Source of the DNA: Dyella jiangningensis
GTDB taxonomy: Bacteria; Pseudomonadota; Gammaproteobacteria; Xanthomonadales; Rhodanobacteraceae
DNA: 64,000 bases
NCBI GenBank assembly: GCA_000632805.1
Contig: CP007444.1
Span: 3,956,772 to 4,020,771, forward strand
Direction: 5' to 3'
Positions within the stretch are counted from its first letter, which is position 1, and every line of letters starts with the position of its first letter. The notes under the pieces were generated by a model. The model saw nothing but the letters and a program-made list of their open reading frames with translations, had not been told where the DNA came from and made no database searches. Made by a program: the position numbers and the translations under genes. Below are positions 18,313 through 30,900 of this stretch, in pieces.

Positions 18313-19257
18313 ATGAATCTTCGCCCCCTTGGCCGCTCATCGCTTTCCGTCGCACCGCTTGCATTCGGCGGCAACGTGTTCGGCTGGAGCGTCGATGAGC
18401 AGCGCTCGTTCGAGCTGCTGGATGCCTTCGTCGATGCCGGCTTCAACCTCATCGATACCGCGGACGTCTATTCGGCATGGGTGCCTGGCAACCGCGGCGG
18501 CGAATCGGAGACCATCATCGGCAAGTGGCTCAAGCGCAGCGGCAAGCGCGACAAGGTGGTGATCGCCACCAAGGTGGCCAAATGGGCGGAGCATCCGGGC
18601 CTCTCGCCGATCAACATCAACCAGGCCGTGGAAGGCTCGCTCCAGCGACTGCAGACCGACTATATCGACCTGTACCAGGCGCACGAGGATGACGCCACGG
18701 TGCCGCTGCACGAAACACTGGGCGCATTCGGCAAGCTGATCGAGCAGGGCAAGGTTCGCTTGATCGGTGCGTCGAACTATGGCGCCGACCGCTTCGGCGA
18801 AGCCTTGAAGGTATCGGCCGAACATGGCCTGCCGCGCTACGAAACGCTGCAGCCCGAGTACAACCTGGTGACCCGCAAGGGCTACGAAAAGGAACTGGAA
18901 CCGCTGGTCATCGCCGAGAACATCGGCGTCATCAACTACTACGCGCTGGCCAGCGGCTTTCTCACAGGCAAGTACCGCAACGAGGACGATCTGGCCAAGA
19001 GCGCGGCGCGCGGCGGATCGGTTCGCAAGTATCTCCATGCGCAGGGGCTTGGCGTGCTTGCCGCGTTGGATACGGTAGCCAAGACGCACAACGCGACGCC
19101 CGCGCAGGTGGCGCTGGCATGGTTGATCGCCCGGCCGAGCGTGACGGCGCCGATCGCGAGCGCGACGAGCATTCCTCAGCTGAAAGAGCTGTTCGGGGCG
19201 GTGGAGCTGCAACTCGGCAAGGAAGAGATCGCGTTGCTGGATAAGGCGAGTGCCTGA
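18313..19257 (+). CDS. Aldo/keto reductase
   Basis: This 314-aa NADPH-dependent oxidoreductase of the AKR fold has the catalytic Asp and Tyr in NLIDTADVYSAW, the Lys in VIATKVAKW, and the His in DYIDLYQAHEDD. The C-terminal cofactor-binding segment is present (APIASATSIPQLKEL). It belongs to the YhdN/tas-like group acting on aldehydes or sugars; the substrate is unknown. The start has GGAG about 8 nt upstream. The frame is open far upstream through the antisense of the GH3 gene, but that part is not coding. Confidence 0.9.
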   Translation: MNLRPLGRSSLSVAPLAFGGNVFGWSVDEQRSFELLDAFVDAGFNLIDTADVYSAWVPGNRGGESETIIGKWLKRSGKRDKVVIATKVAKWAEHPGLSPININQAVEGSLQRLQTDYIDLYQAHEDDATVPLHETLGAFGKLIEQGKVRLIGASNYGADRFGEALKVSAEHGLPRYETLQPEYNLVTRKGYEKELEPLVIAENIGVINYYALASGFLTGKYRNEDDLAKSAARGGSVRKYLHAQGLGVLAALDTVAKTHNATPAQVALAWLIARPSVTAPIASATSIPQLKELFGAVELQLGKEEIALLDKASA

Positions 19258-19280
19258 TTGATGTATTGAGGCGGGTTGGA

Positions 19281-19340
19281 TCGCGCACTGGGTGCGCTCC
19301 TACAGGGACGCGTTTTTGTAGGAGCGCACCCAGTGCGCGA
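19281..19340. repeat. Tail-to-tail REP pair forming a long hairpin, likely bidirectional terminator
   Basis: Here the pair is reversed relative to the others: minus-type copy at 19281-19304, plus-type copy at 19317-19340, with a 12-nt loop containing TTTTT. The two copies pair over about 24 bp without interruption. It sits between convergent genes (aldo/keto reductase and GumN-like), where it can end both transcripts. Confidence 0.7.
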
Positions 19341-19351
19341 TTCCCGCTCCC

Positions 19352-20425
19352 TCAGGGCTGCGCCGGTGCCGCACCTTCCGCATCGCTGCCATCCGGCGCT
19401 TCCACCTGATAGCCCTTCGCCTTCAGCCGCGCGATCAATCCATGCGGCGACAGCAGCTCCTCCATCGGCAACATCGCGAAGGTCTGCGCATTGGCATTCA
19501 ACGCCTGCTCGGCAGCTTCCATCCAGATGCCTTCGGCCTTCTGCTTCACGTCGCTGAAACCCAGCTGCTTGGCGAAGCCGGCCTCGGTCACCGCGGCGAT
19601 GCACGCTTCGCGCTGGTCGTTCATCGGCAGGCTGCGCAGCAGGTCGATATCGCCGGTGGCCCAGGCGTTGGCGCGTTCGGTGATGCGGCCGAGATCGCGT
19701 TCCACCGTATCCAGCGTGCGGCCGAAGCATTCGCGGTCATCCATGGGCGACGACTTGAAGGTCTTCACCGCATCGCGCGGCTGTTCCACCAGCATGGTGT
19801 AACGCGCAGTCACGAACTTCACGTTGTGCTTCTTGGCGAGATTGCGCACGGTGTCCTTCACGCCGCCGGAGGCCGTCATGCCGTGGCGCTTGATCGCCTT
19901 GTCGTACAGTTCCACCGCCGCGAAGATCGGCCGCCACTCCTCGATGCCGCGGTCGCTGCCGATGTACTGCTGCTTGAGCGTCAGCCAGCGCGCGTAATCG
20001 GGCGCCGGCACCACCTGCTGCAACTTCTGCCCATCGGGGTTCTTGCGAGCACCGATCAGCGACGGCAGCAGGAACAGCTTGCCGAAGAAATTCGTCTTGG
20101 GCTTGAGCGCAATGGACGGCGGCCCGAGTACTTCCTGCGAGCTGGCGATGGTCTGTTCCACGTCGTTCGTCTTCCACTGCATGCGGTCGGGCAGCGGCGA
20201 CAGCGTGCCGAGCACCCACATCACGTGATCGCCCTTGCTCACGCGCCACAGCCCAGGCCCTGGCTGCTCACCGCTGACCGTCACCGCTTCGAGATTGGTG
20301 ACCTGCGAGGTGGATGCGGCTGGCGCCGGCGCATCCTGCGCGCTGGCCGGCAAGGTAAAGGCCAGCATGAGGATGGTGGCGCCGAGGAGGCGACGACGCG
20401 GCTGACGAAGAACAGTGGGGTCCAT
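19352..20425 (-). CDS. TraB/GumN family protein, secreted
   Basis: This 357-aa protein has a signal peptide (MLAFTLPASAQ) and a TraB/GumN (COG3735, Tiki-like) domain with GLWRVSKGDHVMWVLGTLSPLP. In most family members the motif at this point reads GTxH, and that His is proposed to bind metal; here it is Ser (GTLSPLP). The rest of the fold, including C-terminal RNxxW-like positions, is weakly recognisable. Function in the family is unclear, with proteolysis or surface-related roles suggested. It is probably monocistronic. Confidence 0.75.
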   Translation of the reverse strand: MDPTVLRQPRRRLLGATILMLAFTLPASAQDAPAPAASTSQVTNLEAVTVSGEQPGPGLWRVSKGDHVMWVLGTLSPLPDRMQWKTNDVEQTIASSQEVLGPPSIALKPKTNFFGKLFLLPSLIGARKNPDGQKLQQVVPAPDYARWLTLKQQYIGSDRGIEEWRPIFAAVELYDKAIKRHGMTASGGVKDTVRNLAKKHNVKFVTARYTMLVEQPRDAVKTFKSSPMDDRECFGRTLDTVERDLGRITERANAWATGDIDLLRSLPMNDQREACIAAVTEAGFAKQLGFSDVKQKAEGIWMEAAEQALNANAQTFAMLPMEELLSPHGLIARLKAKGYQVEAPDGSDAEGAAPAQP

Positions 20426-20500
20426 CGAATGGGTTCCTTGCTTGGGGCCGCTTTGTGACCATCATGAAACAGCGCGGTTCCGCGCGCCTCGTTGCCGTGT

Positions 20501-21718
20501 TCAGTGAACCAGGGCGTGACCCGCCAGCGTCGCCGCCACGCACCACAGCACTGCCACCCACGCCGGCTGGCGCGCCACTACCAGCATCAAGAAGCCGCAC
20601 GCGGTAATGAATACATCCGCCCAGCTATGCACCGCGCCGGTCCATACTGGATTGTAGAACGCCGCCGCCAACAGGCCGACCACTGCGGCGTTGATGGCCG
20701 CGCCCACGCGCACTGCCTCCGGGCGCGCGGAAAGCCGTTGCCAGAACGGCAGCACGCCGCTCAGCAACAAAAAGCCCGGCAGAAAGATCGACAACAATGC
20801 GACCATCGCGCCCGCTGCACCACCCTCTCCGCCAAACATGCGACTGCCCAGGTACGCCGCCAACGAGAACATCGGGCCGGGCATCGCCTGCGCCGCGCCA
20901 TAGCCAGCGAGAAAGCTGCCCTCGTCGACCCAGCCCCGCGCGACCAAGACCTGACGCAGCCACGGCAGCACCACATGGCCGCCACCGAAGACCAGCGCAC
21001 CCGCCCGATAGAACGCGGCGCCGATCTGCATCAGCGGATGGCCGTCCGCCGCGATGACGAAGGCCGCCAACAGCAGGAAGCCATAGCAGGCGAGCAATAA
21101 CGTTGCCGCGCGCATCCCATAGCCAGGTGAAGGGGTCACCTCACGATGCGGCATCACGCTGCGGCACAACCAAGGCGACACCACTGCCGCGACCGCGATC
21201 ACCAGTAACTGCAACCAGGCCGACGGCTGCCACAGCAACACCACGGCGGCGGTGATCGCTAGCAAGCGTCGCGGCATGTCGGGCGCCAATGATCGCCACA
21301 TGCCGAGCACACCCTGCGCCACCACCACCACGGCCACCAGCTTCAGGCCATGCAGCAGCGACTGTCCCCATGGACCGTTGAGATAGGGCGCCCACCACGC
21401 AAAGGCGAACATCAGCAAGGCCGAGGGCAAGGTGAAGCCCACGAACGCCGCCAGCGCACCGCGCCAGCCCGCGCGCTGCAGGCCAATCGCAAAACCCAGC
21501 TGGCTGCTCGCCGGCCCCGGAAGAAACTGACACAGCGCGAGCAGCTGCGAGAAGTGCGCATCATCGAGCCAGCGCCGCTGCTCGACGAAGGCGCGGCGGA
21601 AATAGCCCAGGTGCGCGATGGGGCCACCGAAGGAGCGCAGGCCGAGCGAGAGGAAGGCGAGGAAGACTTCGCCCACGCGGCGCGGCGGTGTTTCGATGTC
21701 GTTCGGCGATGCGCTCAT
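20501..21718 (-). CDS. chrA: Chromate transporter ChrA
   Basis: This 405-aa inner-membrane protein has two tandem CHR domains: FLSLGLRSFGGPIAHLGYF near residue 20 and FYRAGALVFGGGHVVLPWL near 240. Each is followed by a PGP motif (LPGPASSQLG, MPGPMFSLAAYLG). This is the long-chain ChrA architecture with about 10-12 membrane segments. It exports chromate, driven by membrane potential, and confers chromate resistance. No chrB regulator is adjacent. Confidence 0.93.
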   Translation of the reverse strand: MSASPNDIETPPRRVGEVFLAFLSLGLRSFGGPIAHLGYFRRAFVEQRRWLDDAHFSQLLALCQFLPGPASSQLGFAIGLQRAGWRGALAAFVGFTLPSALLMFAFAWWAPYLNGPWGQSLLHGLKLVAVVVVAQGVLGMWRSLAPDMPRRLLAITAAVVLLWQPSAWLQLLVIAVAAVVSPWLCRSVMPHREVTPSPGYGMRAATLLLACYGFLLLAAFVIAADGHPLMQIGAAFYRAGALVFGGGHVVLPWLRQVLVARGWVDEGSFLAGYGAAQAMPGPMFSLAAYLGSRMFGGEGGAAGAMVALLSIFLPGFLLLSGVLPFWQRLSARPEAVRVGAAINAAVVGLLAAAFYNPVWTGAVHSWADVFITACGFLMLVVARQPAWVAVLWCVAATLAGHALVH

Positions 21719-21773
21719 GCGCGCAGCCTAGCGCAGTGATGCGACAGGTGGATGCATTGGCAGCGAAGCCTTC

Positions 21774-21855
21774 TGTGGGAGCGCACCCTGTGCGCGACAA
21801 GCCGATGGAGCGACACATTCAAGCGCTGCGGTCGCGCACAGGGTGCGCTCCCACA
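21774..21855. repeat. REP inverted pair
   Basis: Copies at 21774-21798 (+, tail AAGCCGATGGAGCG) and 21831-21855 (-, tail CCGCAGCGC) lie between the chrA promoter side and the icd terminator. Confidence 0.85.
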
Positions 21856-21880
21856 ACAACATCGCGTCCGCCGGAAAGAA

Positions 21881-21904
21881 AGAAGGCCGCTTTCGCGGCC
21901 TTCT
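21881..21904 (-). terminator. Intrinsic terminator of icd
   Basis: AGAAGGCCGC/GCGGCCTTCT, a 10-bp stem with a 4-nt loop, is followed on the minus strand by a T-rich run (TTTCTTTCC). It lies 28 nt after the icd stop. Confidence 0.8.
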
Positions 21905-21931
21905 TCAAACCACTTACGCGCTTTCGACCAA

Positions 21932-24349
<2,418 letters not shown>

Positions 24350-24368
24350 TTAGCCTTTTCTCTTCTCT

Positions 24369-24450
24369 TGTGGGAGCGCACCCTGTGCGCGACCACCTGA
24401 CGGAGCGATGCGCTGCCGTTCCGCGGTCGCGCACAGGGTGCGCTCCCACA
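24369..24450. repeat. REP inverted pair
   Basis: Copies at 24369-24393 (+) and 24426-24450 (-) lie in the 307-nt gap between the icd start and the end of the mdtC-like gene. The rest of the gap (24161-24368) is the icd upstream region with no gene. Confidence 0.85.
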
Positions 24451-24467
24451 AGGGACGCTTTATGGGG

Positions 24468-27400
24468 TCAGACCGCCTCGCCCGCCGGCAACCGCTTGGG
24501 CTGGCGACGCCTCGCCCGCCAGGCGCTGAAGCGATCGGCCAGGCACGAGAAGATCACGTAGAGCGCCGGCGTGCTGAGCAGGGTCAGGCTCTGCGAGATG
24601 ATCAGGCCGCCGATGAGCGCGATACCCAGCGGACGACGCAGGTCGGAACCTTCGCCCAGGCCCACCGCGATCGGCACCGCGGCGAGGATGGCCACCATGG
24701 TGGTCATCATGATCGGGCGAAAACGCACCATGCACGCCTCGTAGGCCGCATCGAACGCGTTGAGGCCGCGCTCGCGTCGAGCCACCAGCGCGAAGTCGAT
24801 CATCATGATCGCGTTCTTCTTCACGATGCCGATCAGCAAGACCAGGGCGATCTGCGCGATCACCGAAAGCTCGGTGTCGGTGATCCACAGCGCGAGCAGC
24901 GCGCCTACGCCCGCGGCGGGCAGCGTGGAGAGGATCGTCACCGGATGGATAAGGCTTTCATACAGCATGCCGAGCACGATGTAGACCACCACCACGGCAC
25001 CGAGCAGCAACCACAGCATTCCGCTCTGCGATTGCTGGAATCGGCGGAAGTCACCGCCGACGTTGATGCGGATGTCGCCCGGCAGCCGCATCTGCTTGCC
25101 GGTCGCCTGGATGATCTCCAACGCCTCGCCCATGCTCACGCCCGGCGCGAGATTGAAGCTCACGCTCATCACCGTGTACTGGTTTTCGTGCGTGATCTGC
25201 GTGGGCGCGAGGCCGGCTTGCTGGTGGGCGAACGCGGTGAGCGGCACCATCGCGCCGCTGTTGCTCTTCACGTACACCGCATTGATCGCTGCAGGCGTGG
25301 CCGTCTGGTTCGGCAACGCGTTGACCACCACCTTGTACTGGTTGAGGTCCGAATAGATCGTGCTGATCTGGCGCTGGCCGAACGCGTTGTAAAGCGCACC
25401 ATCGATGGTACCGATGCCCACGCCCAGGCGTGCGGCCTTGTCGCGGTCGATCACGATGTTCTGCTGCAGGCCGGCGTCGTCGATGTCGCTGCCGACATCC
25501 TTGAGCTTGGGATTTTTCTTCAGCTCGGCCACCAGCTTGGGGATCCATGCCTGCAGCTCGTCGGAGTTGTCGCCCTGCAGCGACACGTCATATTGCGCGC
25601 CCTGGCTGGAACCGCCGCCACCGAAACTCGGCAGGTCCTGGATCGGGCGCAATCGCACGTTGAGGTCGGGGTAACGCGCGGCCTTGGCACTGAGGCGGCC
25701 AAGCACGGTGAACGTGTCGTCCTTGCGGCCCTGCGCGTGGGTCTTCAACTCGATGTCGAAGGTGCCGGCTGCACCCTGGCGGCTGCTTCCCAGGCGGGCG
25801 CCCACGCGGGCCACGTCGTGGTCCTTCAGCAGCATGTCGATCAGCCGCTGCTGCCGTTCGCGCGCATCCTGAAACGACACCGTGGCGCCGGAGGTCGCAC
25901 GACCACGGATCAAGCCCGTGTCCTGCGTTGGGAACAAGCCTGTCTTCACCATGCCGAACAGGAATACGGTCGCCACGATCAATGCCAGCGGCGTGAGCGA
26001 GAACGCCAGCGCGTGCTTCAATGAGAACCTCAGCGCGCGCGAGTAAAGACCGATCAGCCCGGACTGGAACTTGTCCAGCGCCACGCCGATGCGCGTGGTC
26101 GGCTTCACGGAATCGTGGCCGACCAGGAACTGCCCGCACAGCGAAGTGGTGAGCGTCAGCGAGACCAGCGCCGAGACCATGATGGCGGCCACCAGCGTGA
26201 TGGTGAACTCCTTGAAGAACAGGCCGGTGATGCCGCTCATGAACAACAAGGGGATGAACACGGCCACCAACGATGCGGTGATCGACACGATGGTGAAGCC
26301 GATTTCCTTCGCGCCAGCCAGCGCCGCCTGCATGCGCGTCATGCCCTGGTCGATGTGACGCACGATGTTCTCGATTACCACGATGGCGTCGTCCACCACG
26401 AAGCCGATCGCGATCACCAGCGCGAGCAGGGTGAGGTTGTTGAGCGTGAAGCCGAGGATGTACATCACGATGGCCGCGCCCGCGAGCGACAACGGCACCG
26501 CGGCGGTGGCGATCAAGGTCGGCGCGAGGCGACGCAGGAACAGCGCCATGGTCAGCATCACCATGGCCAGACTGATCAGCAGCGTCGCCTGCACTTCATG
26601 CAGCGAGGCGCGAATCGTCGGCGTGCCATCGAAGTACGGCGTGAGCGTGGTGCCCGGCTGCAGGTAATCGCGCAACAGCGGCACGGCGGCCTTCACGCGG
26701 TCCACGGTGCCGATGATGTTGGCGTTCGACTGCCGGTACACATACATCAGCACCGCAGGTTTGCCCTGAAACCAGGCCGCCTGGTACGCGTCCTGCGTGC
26801 CGTCGTACACCTTGGCCACGTCGGAAAGACGGATCGGCACGCCCTTGTTGGATGCAATCACCAGGCTGGCGAAGTCGTCGGCCGTATGCAGCGAGTCGTT
26901 CGCCGTCACCGACATGACGGTCTTGCCGTCCGAGAGGAAGCCCTGCGGCGAGGTGACGTTCGCCGCGGTGAGTGCATTGCGCAGCTGGTCCGGCGACAGG
27001 CCCAGCGCGTTGAGCTGCCGCTGGTTCACGTCGACGCGGATCGCCGGCGTGGCGGCGCCGAGGATGTCCACTTCGGATACGCCTTCGACCTGCCGCAGGC
27101 GCTGTGCGAGCAGTGAGTCGGCGACGTCGTAGAGGTCGCGCGCCGATTGCGTGTCCGAGGTCAGCGCGAAGGCAATGATCGGGTCGTCGTTGGGGTTGGC
27201 CTTCTGGTAGCTGGGCGGTGCATTGAGGCCAGTGGGCAGGTCGGACTGCGCCGCGTTGATGGCCGCCTGCACGTCGCGCGCGGCGGCGTCGAGATCGCGG
27301 TCGGTGTTGAACCTCAGGAACACGAAGGTGCTGCCCAGTGAACTGGACGAGCGCATGGTGTCGATGCCCGCCACCTGGCCCAGGTGCCGTTCCAGCGGCG

Positions 27401-27593
27401 CGGCCACGGTGGACGCCATGGTGCCCGCGCTGGCGCCCGCCTGGCTGGCCTGCACGAAGATCACCGGGAACGTCATGTTCGGCAGCGCGGCCACGCCCAG
27501 CAGCACGTAGCAGATCAAGCCAACCGCGAACACACCCATCGCCAACAGCGACGTGCCGATGGGGCGGCGGATGAAGGGACCGGAAATGTTCAT
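24468..27593 (-). CDS. mdtC: RND multidrug efflux permease, MdtC-like
   Basis: This 1041-aa inner-membrane RND pump has the N-terminus MNISGPFIRRPIGTSLLAMG and the usual 12-segment layout with two large periplasmic loops. Proton-relay Asp residues sit in GFVVDDAIVVIENIVRH (TM4). MdtC forms a heteromultimer with MdtB, exporting bile salts, novobiocin and similar compounds. It follows the MdtB-like gene on the same strand, but 380 nt with a REP pair and a terminator-like hairpin lie between them, so partial uncoupling of the two subunits is likely. Confidence 0.9.
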   Translation of the reverse strand: MNISGPFIRRPIGTSLLAMGVFAVGLICYVLLGVAALPNMTFPVIFVQASQAGASAGTMASTVAAPLERHLGQVAGIDTMRSSSSLGSTFVFLRFNTDRDLDAAARDVQAAINAAQSDLPTGLNAPPSYQKANPNDDPIIAFALTSDTQSARDLYDVADSLLAQRLRQVEGVSEVDILGAATPAIRVDVNQRQLNALGLSPDQLRNALTAANVTSPQGFLSDGKTVMSVTANDSLHTADDFASLVIASNKGVPIRLSDVAKVYDGTQDAYQAAWFQGKPAVLMYVYRQSNANIIGTVDRVKAAVPLLRDYLQPGTTLTPYFDGTPTIRASLHEVQATLLISLAMVMLTMALFLRRLAPTLIATAAVPLSLAGAAIVMYILGFTLNNLTLLALVIAIGFVVDDAIVVIENIVRHIDQGMTRMQAALAGAKEIGFTIVSITASLVAVFIPLLFMSGITGLFFKEFTITLVAAIMVSALVSLTLTTSLCGQFLVGHDSVKPTTRIGVALDKFQSGLIGLYSRALRFSLKHALAFSLTPLALIVATVFLFGMVKTGLFPTQDTGLIRGRATSGATVSFQDARERQQRLIDMLLKDHDVARVGARLGSSRQGAAGTFDIELKTHAQGRKDDTFTVLGRLSAKAARYPDLNVRLRPIQDLPSFGGGGSSQGAQYDVSLQGDNSDELQAWIPKLVAELKKNPKLKDVGSDIDDAGLQQNIVIDRDKAARLGVGIGTIDGALYNAFGQRQISTIYSDLNQYKVVVNALPNQTATPAAINAVYVKSNSGAMVPLTAFAHQQAGLAPTQITHENQYTVMSVSFNLAPGVSMGEALEIIQATGKQMRLPGDIRINVGGDFRRFQQSQSGMLWLLLGAVVVVYIVLGMLYESLIHPVTILSTLPAAGVGALLALWITDTELSVIAQIALVLLIGIVKKNAIMMIDFALVARRERGLNAFDAAYEACMVRFRPIMMTTMVAILAAVPIAVGLGEGSDLRRPLGIALIGGLIISQSLTLLSTPALYVIFSCLADRFSAWRARRRQPKRLPAGEAV

Positions 27594-27738
27594 GCCATCA
27601 ACAAACCAGGGAAGTCGCTCGGATCAAGGAGCTGTTCGGACAGCGCCGCGGAGGCGCGCGGAATGGACGTATATACCGCACAACGTCTACACAACGCATG
27701 ACGGGCGGATTGGTTGAATGCGAAGACGTCCCGCATCC

Positions 27739-27864
27739 TGTGGGAGCGCACCCTGTGCGCGACAAGCCGACGAAGCGGGGATACCGCGAGACAGATACGC
27801 GCGAAAACCAGCAAGCGAGGCAACCACATGGCGCCGCGGTCGCGCACAAGGTGCGCTCCCGCAG
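27739..27864. repeat. REP inverted pair inside the efflux gene cluster
   Basis: Copies at 27739-27763 (+, tail AAGCCGACGAAGCG) and 27839-27864 (-, tail CCGCGGCGCC), with a 75-nt spacer, lie between the mdtB-like and mdtC-like genes. Confidence 0.8.
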
Positions 27865-27884
27865 TGGAAAAACCGCGGGAGTGC

Positions 27885-27926
27885 AAAAACGCCGAAAGGG
27901 GCGCGCCGTGTCGGCCGCGCCCCTTT
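27885..27926 (-). terminator. Terminator-like hairpin after mdtB
   Basis: AAAGGGGCGCG pairs with CGCGCCCCTTT (11 bp, 10-nt loop). On the minus strand this is followed after 5 nt by TTTTT (27885-27889). It lies about 48 nt past the mdtB-like stop. Confidence 0.6.
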
Positions 27927-27973
27927 GGGGGTATGCCTGGGGGCCCGGGTTATCCCGGGCCCGGTCGTTCGTT

Positions 27974-30900
27974 TCACATCGCTCCCCGCGTCTGGGCCTT
28001 GGCGAGTGCGCGCTGTTCGCGGCGCTCGCGCAGCCAGTCGGAGAAACGTTCCATGTAGAGATAGATCACCGGCGTGGTGTAGAGCGTGACCAGCTGCGAG
28101 AGCAGCAGGCCGCCCACGATGGACACGCCCAGCGGGCGGCGCAATTCCGCGCCGATGCCGTTGCCCAATGCCAGCGGCAGTGCGCCGAGCATGGCGGCTG
28201 CCGTGGTCATCATGATCGGGCGGAAACGCAGCAGGCACGCGCGGCGGATCGCTTCGTGCGGCCTCATGCCTTCGCGCTGCGCCTCGATCGCGAAGTCGAT
28301 CATCATGATCGCGTTCTTCTTCACGATACCGATCAAGAGCACGATACCCACGATGCCATCCACCGACAGGCTCATGCCGCACAGGATCAGCGCGAGCAGC
28401 GCGCCGACACCCGCCGGCGGCAGCGTGGAGATGATGGTCAGCGGGTGGATGTAGCTTTCGTACAGCACGCCCAGCACGATGTAGATCACCACGATCGACG
28501 CGACCAGCAACAGCACTTCGTTGGTCAACGAGGTGGAGAACTCCGCCGCCTTGCCGATGAACTGGCCGCGCACCTGCGGCGGGAAGTTGAGCTGCTGCTC
28601 CACGTCGTGGATCGCCTTCACCGCTTCGGACAGCGAGTAGCCCGGCGCGAGGTTGAAGGAGATCGTCACCGCGGGCAGCTGCTGCTGGTGGCTCACCACC
28701 AGCGGCGCATTGGTCACCTCGGCGGTGGCCAGCGAAGCCAACGGAATGGTGCCGCCCGCGCCGATCACCACGCCGGTGTTGGCCACGCCCAGGCCGGTGG
28801 AGGTCGAGGAGTTGCTCGACGCCACCTGGCCGAAGCTGGTCGCATTGCTGCCGGTCAGCGCGCCGCTGCCGTTGCTCTTCACCGTGAGCTGGTTGAGCAG
28901 TGCGGTGCTGGAGCGGAACTGCGGCGCCACTTCCAGCACCACGCGATACTGGTTGAGCTGGGTGAAGATCGTGGATATCTGGCGCTGGCCGAACGAGTCG
29001 TACAGCGTGTCATCGATGGTCTGCACCGGCACGCCGAGGCGGCTGGCCTTCTCGCGGTCGATGGTGAGCTTGAGCGACGTGCCCTGGTCGGCGAGGTTGT
29101 TGTCCACGTCGGCCAGTTCCGCACGTTCGCGCAGCGCCTGCGTCATCTGCGTGGCGTACTTGGAAAGCTCCTCGGAGTTCACGTCCGACATCGAGTACTG
29201 GTACTCGGTGGCCGCCACGCGGCTGTCCAGCGTCACGTCCTGCACGGGCTTGAGGTACAGCGCCACGCCCGGAATGTCGGCCGCTTCCTGCTGCAGGCGC
29301 TTGACCACTTCGTCGAGGCCGTCGCGATCGCTGCGGTCCTTCAGCACGATGCTGAGCTGGCCCTGGTTGAGCGTCGGATTGATCGAGCCCGCGCCGATGA
29401 AGGCGGCCACGCCGGTCACCGCCCTGTCCCGTTGCAACGCGGCCGCCACGGCCTTGGTGCGCTGCTCCATCTGCGGGAAGGCCACGTTCTGGTCCGCCGC
29501 AACCACACCGGTGATCAGGCCGGTGTCCTGCTCGGGCAGCAAGCCCTTGGGAATGATGATGTAGAGGAAGATGGTGACCGCGACGGTGGCGCCGGCGATC
29601 AGCACGGTGAAGCGCTGATGGCCGAGCACCCAGTCGAGCGAGCTTTCGTACACGTTGACCAGGCGCGACCACCAGGTCTTCTTGCCGGCGGCAGCATGGC
29701 GCTCGTGCGCGTCGTCGCCCTCGGGCAGCGCGTCGGGCTTGAGCAGGTAGGCGCACATCATCGGCGTCAGCGTCAACGACACCAGCATCGAGATGGCGAC
29801 CGCGATGGTCAGCACCCACGCGAACTCGTGGAACAGGCGACCGGTAACGCCGGGCATCAGCAGCAGCGGCAGGAATACCGCGATCAGCGAGACGGTCAGC
29901 GACAGCACCGTGAAGCCGATTTCCTTCGCGCCGATTTCGGCCGCTTCCTTGCCGTCCTTGCCCTGCTCGATGTAGCGCACGATGTTCTCGATCATCACGA
30001 TCGCATCGTCCACCACGAAGCCGGTGGCCACCGTCAGCGCCATCAGCGAGAGGTTGTCCAGCGACATGCCGGTGAAGGCCATCACGCCGAACGTGCCCAT
30101 CAGCGAGAGCGGCACCGCCACCGACGGAATGATCGTCGCCCACAGGCGGCGCAGGAACACGAAGATCACCGCCACCACCAGGCAGATGGTGAGGATCAGC
30201 GTGAACTGCACGTCCTCCACCGAAGCGCGGATGGTGATGGTGCGGTCGGCGAACACGTCCAGATGGACGTCGGCCGGCAGCACGGCCTGCAGCTGCGGCA
30301 GGATGCTGCGGATCTGCTGCACCGTCTGCACGATGTTCGCGCCCGGCTGGCGACGGATGTCGAGCAGGACGGCGGGCTTGCCGTTGGCCCACGCGGCGAG
30401 CTGGTCGTTCTCCACGCCGTCGACCACGCTCGCCACGTCGGACAGGCGCACCGGCGCGTTGTTCTTGTAGGCGATGATGGTGCTCTTGTACTCGGCCGCA
30501 TCGACCAACTGGTCGTTGGTGCCGATGCTGTAGGACTGCGTGGCGCCGTTGAGCGTGCCCTTGGGCGCGTTGACGTTGGCCTCGGTGAGGGCGCTGCGCA
30601 CGTCCTCCATGGTGAGGCCGAGGTTCGCCAGCTGCGACGGGTTCACCTGCACGCGCACGGCGGGGCGCACGTTGCCGGCGATCGACACCAGGCCCACGCC
30701 CTGCACCTGCGAAAGCTTCTGCGCCAGGATCGAGTCGGCGTAGTTGTTCACGTCACGCAGCGGCAGGCTGTCGGAGGTGAGCTTGAGCGTGATGATCGGC
30801 GCATCGGCCGGATTCACGCGGTTGTACACCGGCGGATACGGCAGCGTGGCCGGCAGCGTGCCGCGCGCCTGGTTGATGGCCGCCTGCACGTCCTGCGCCG

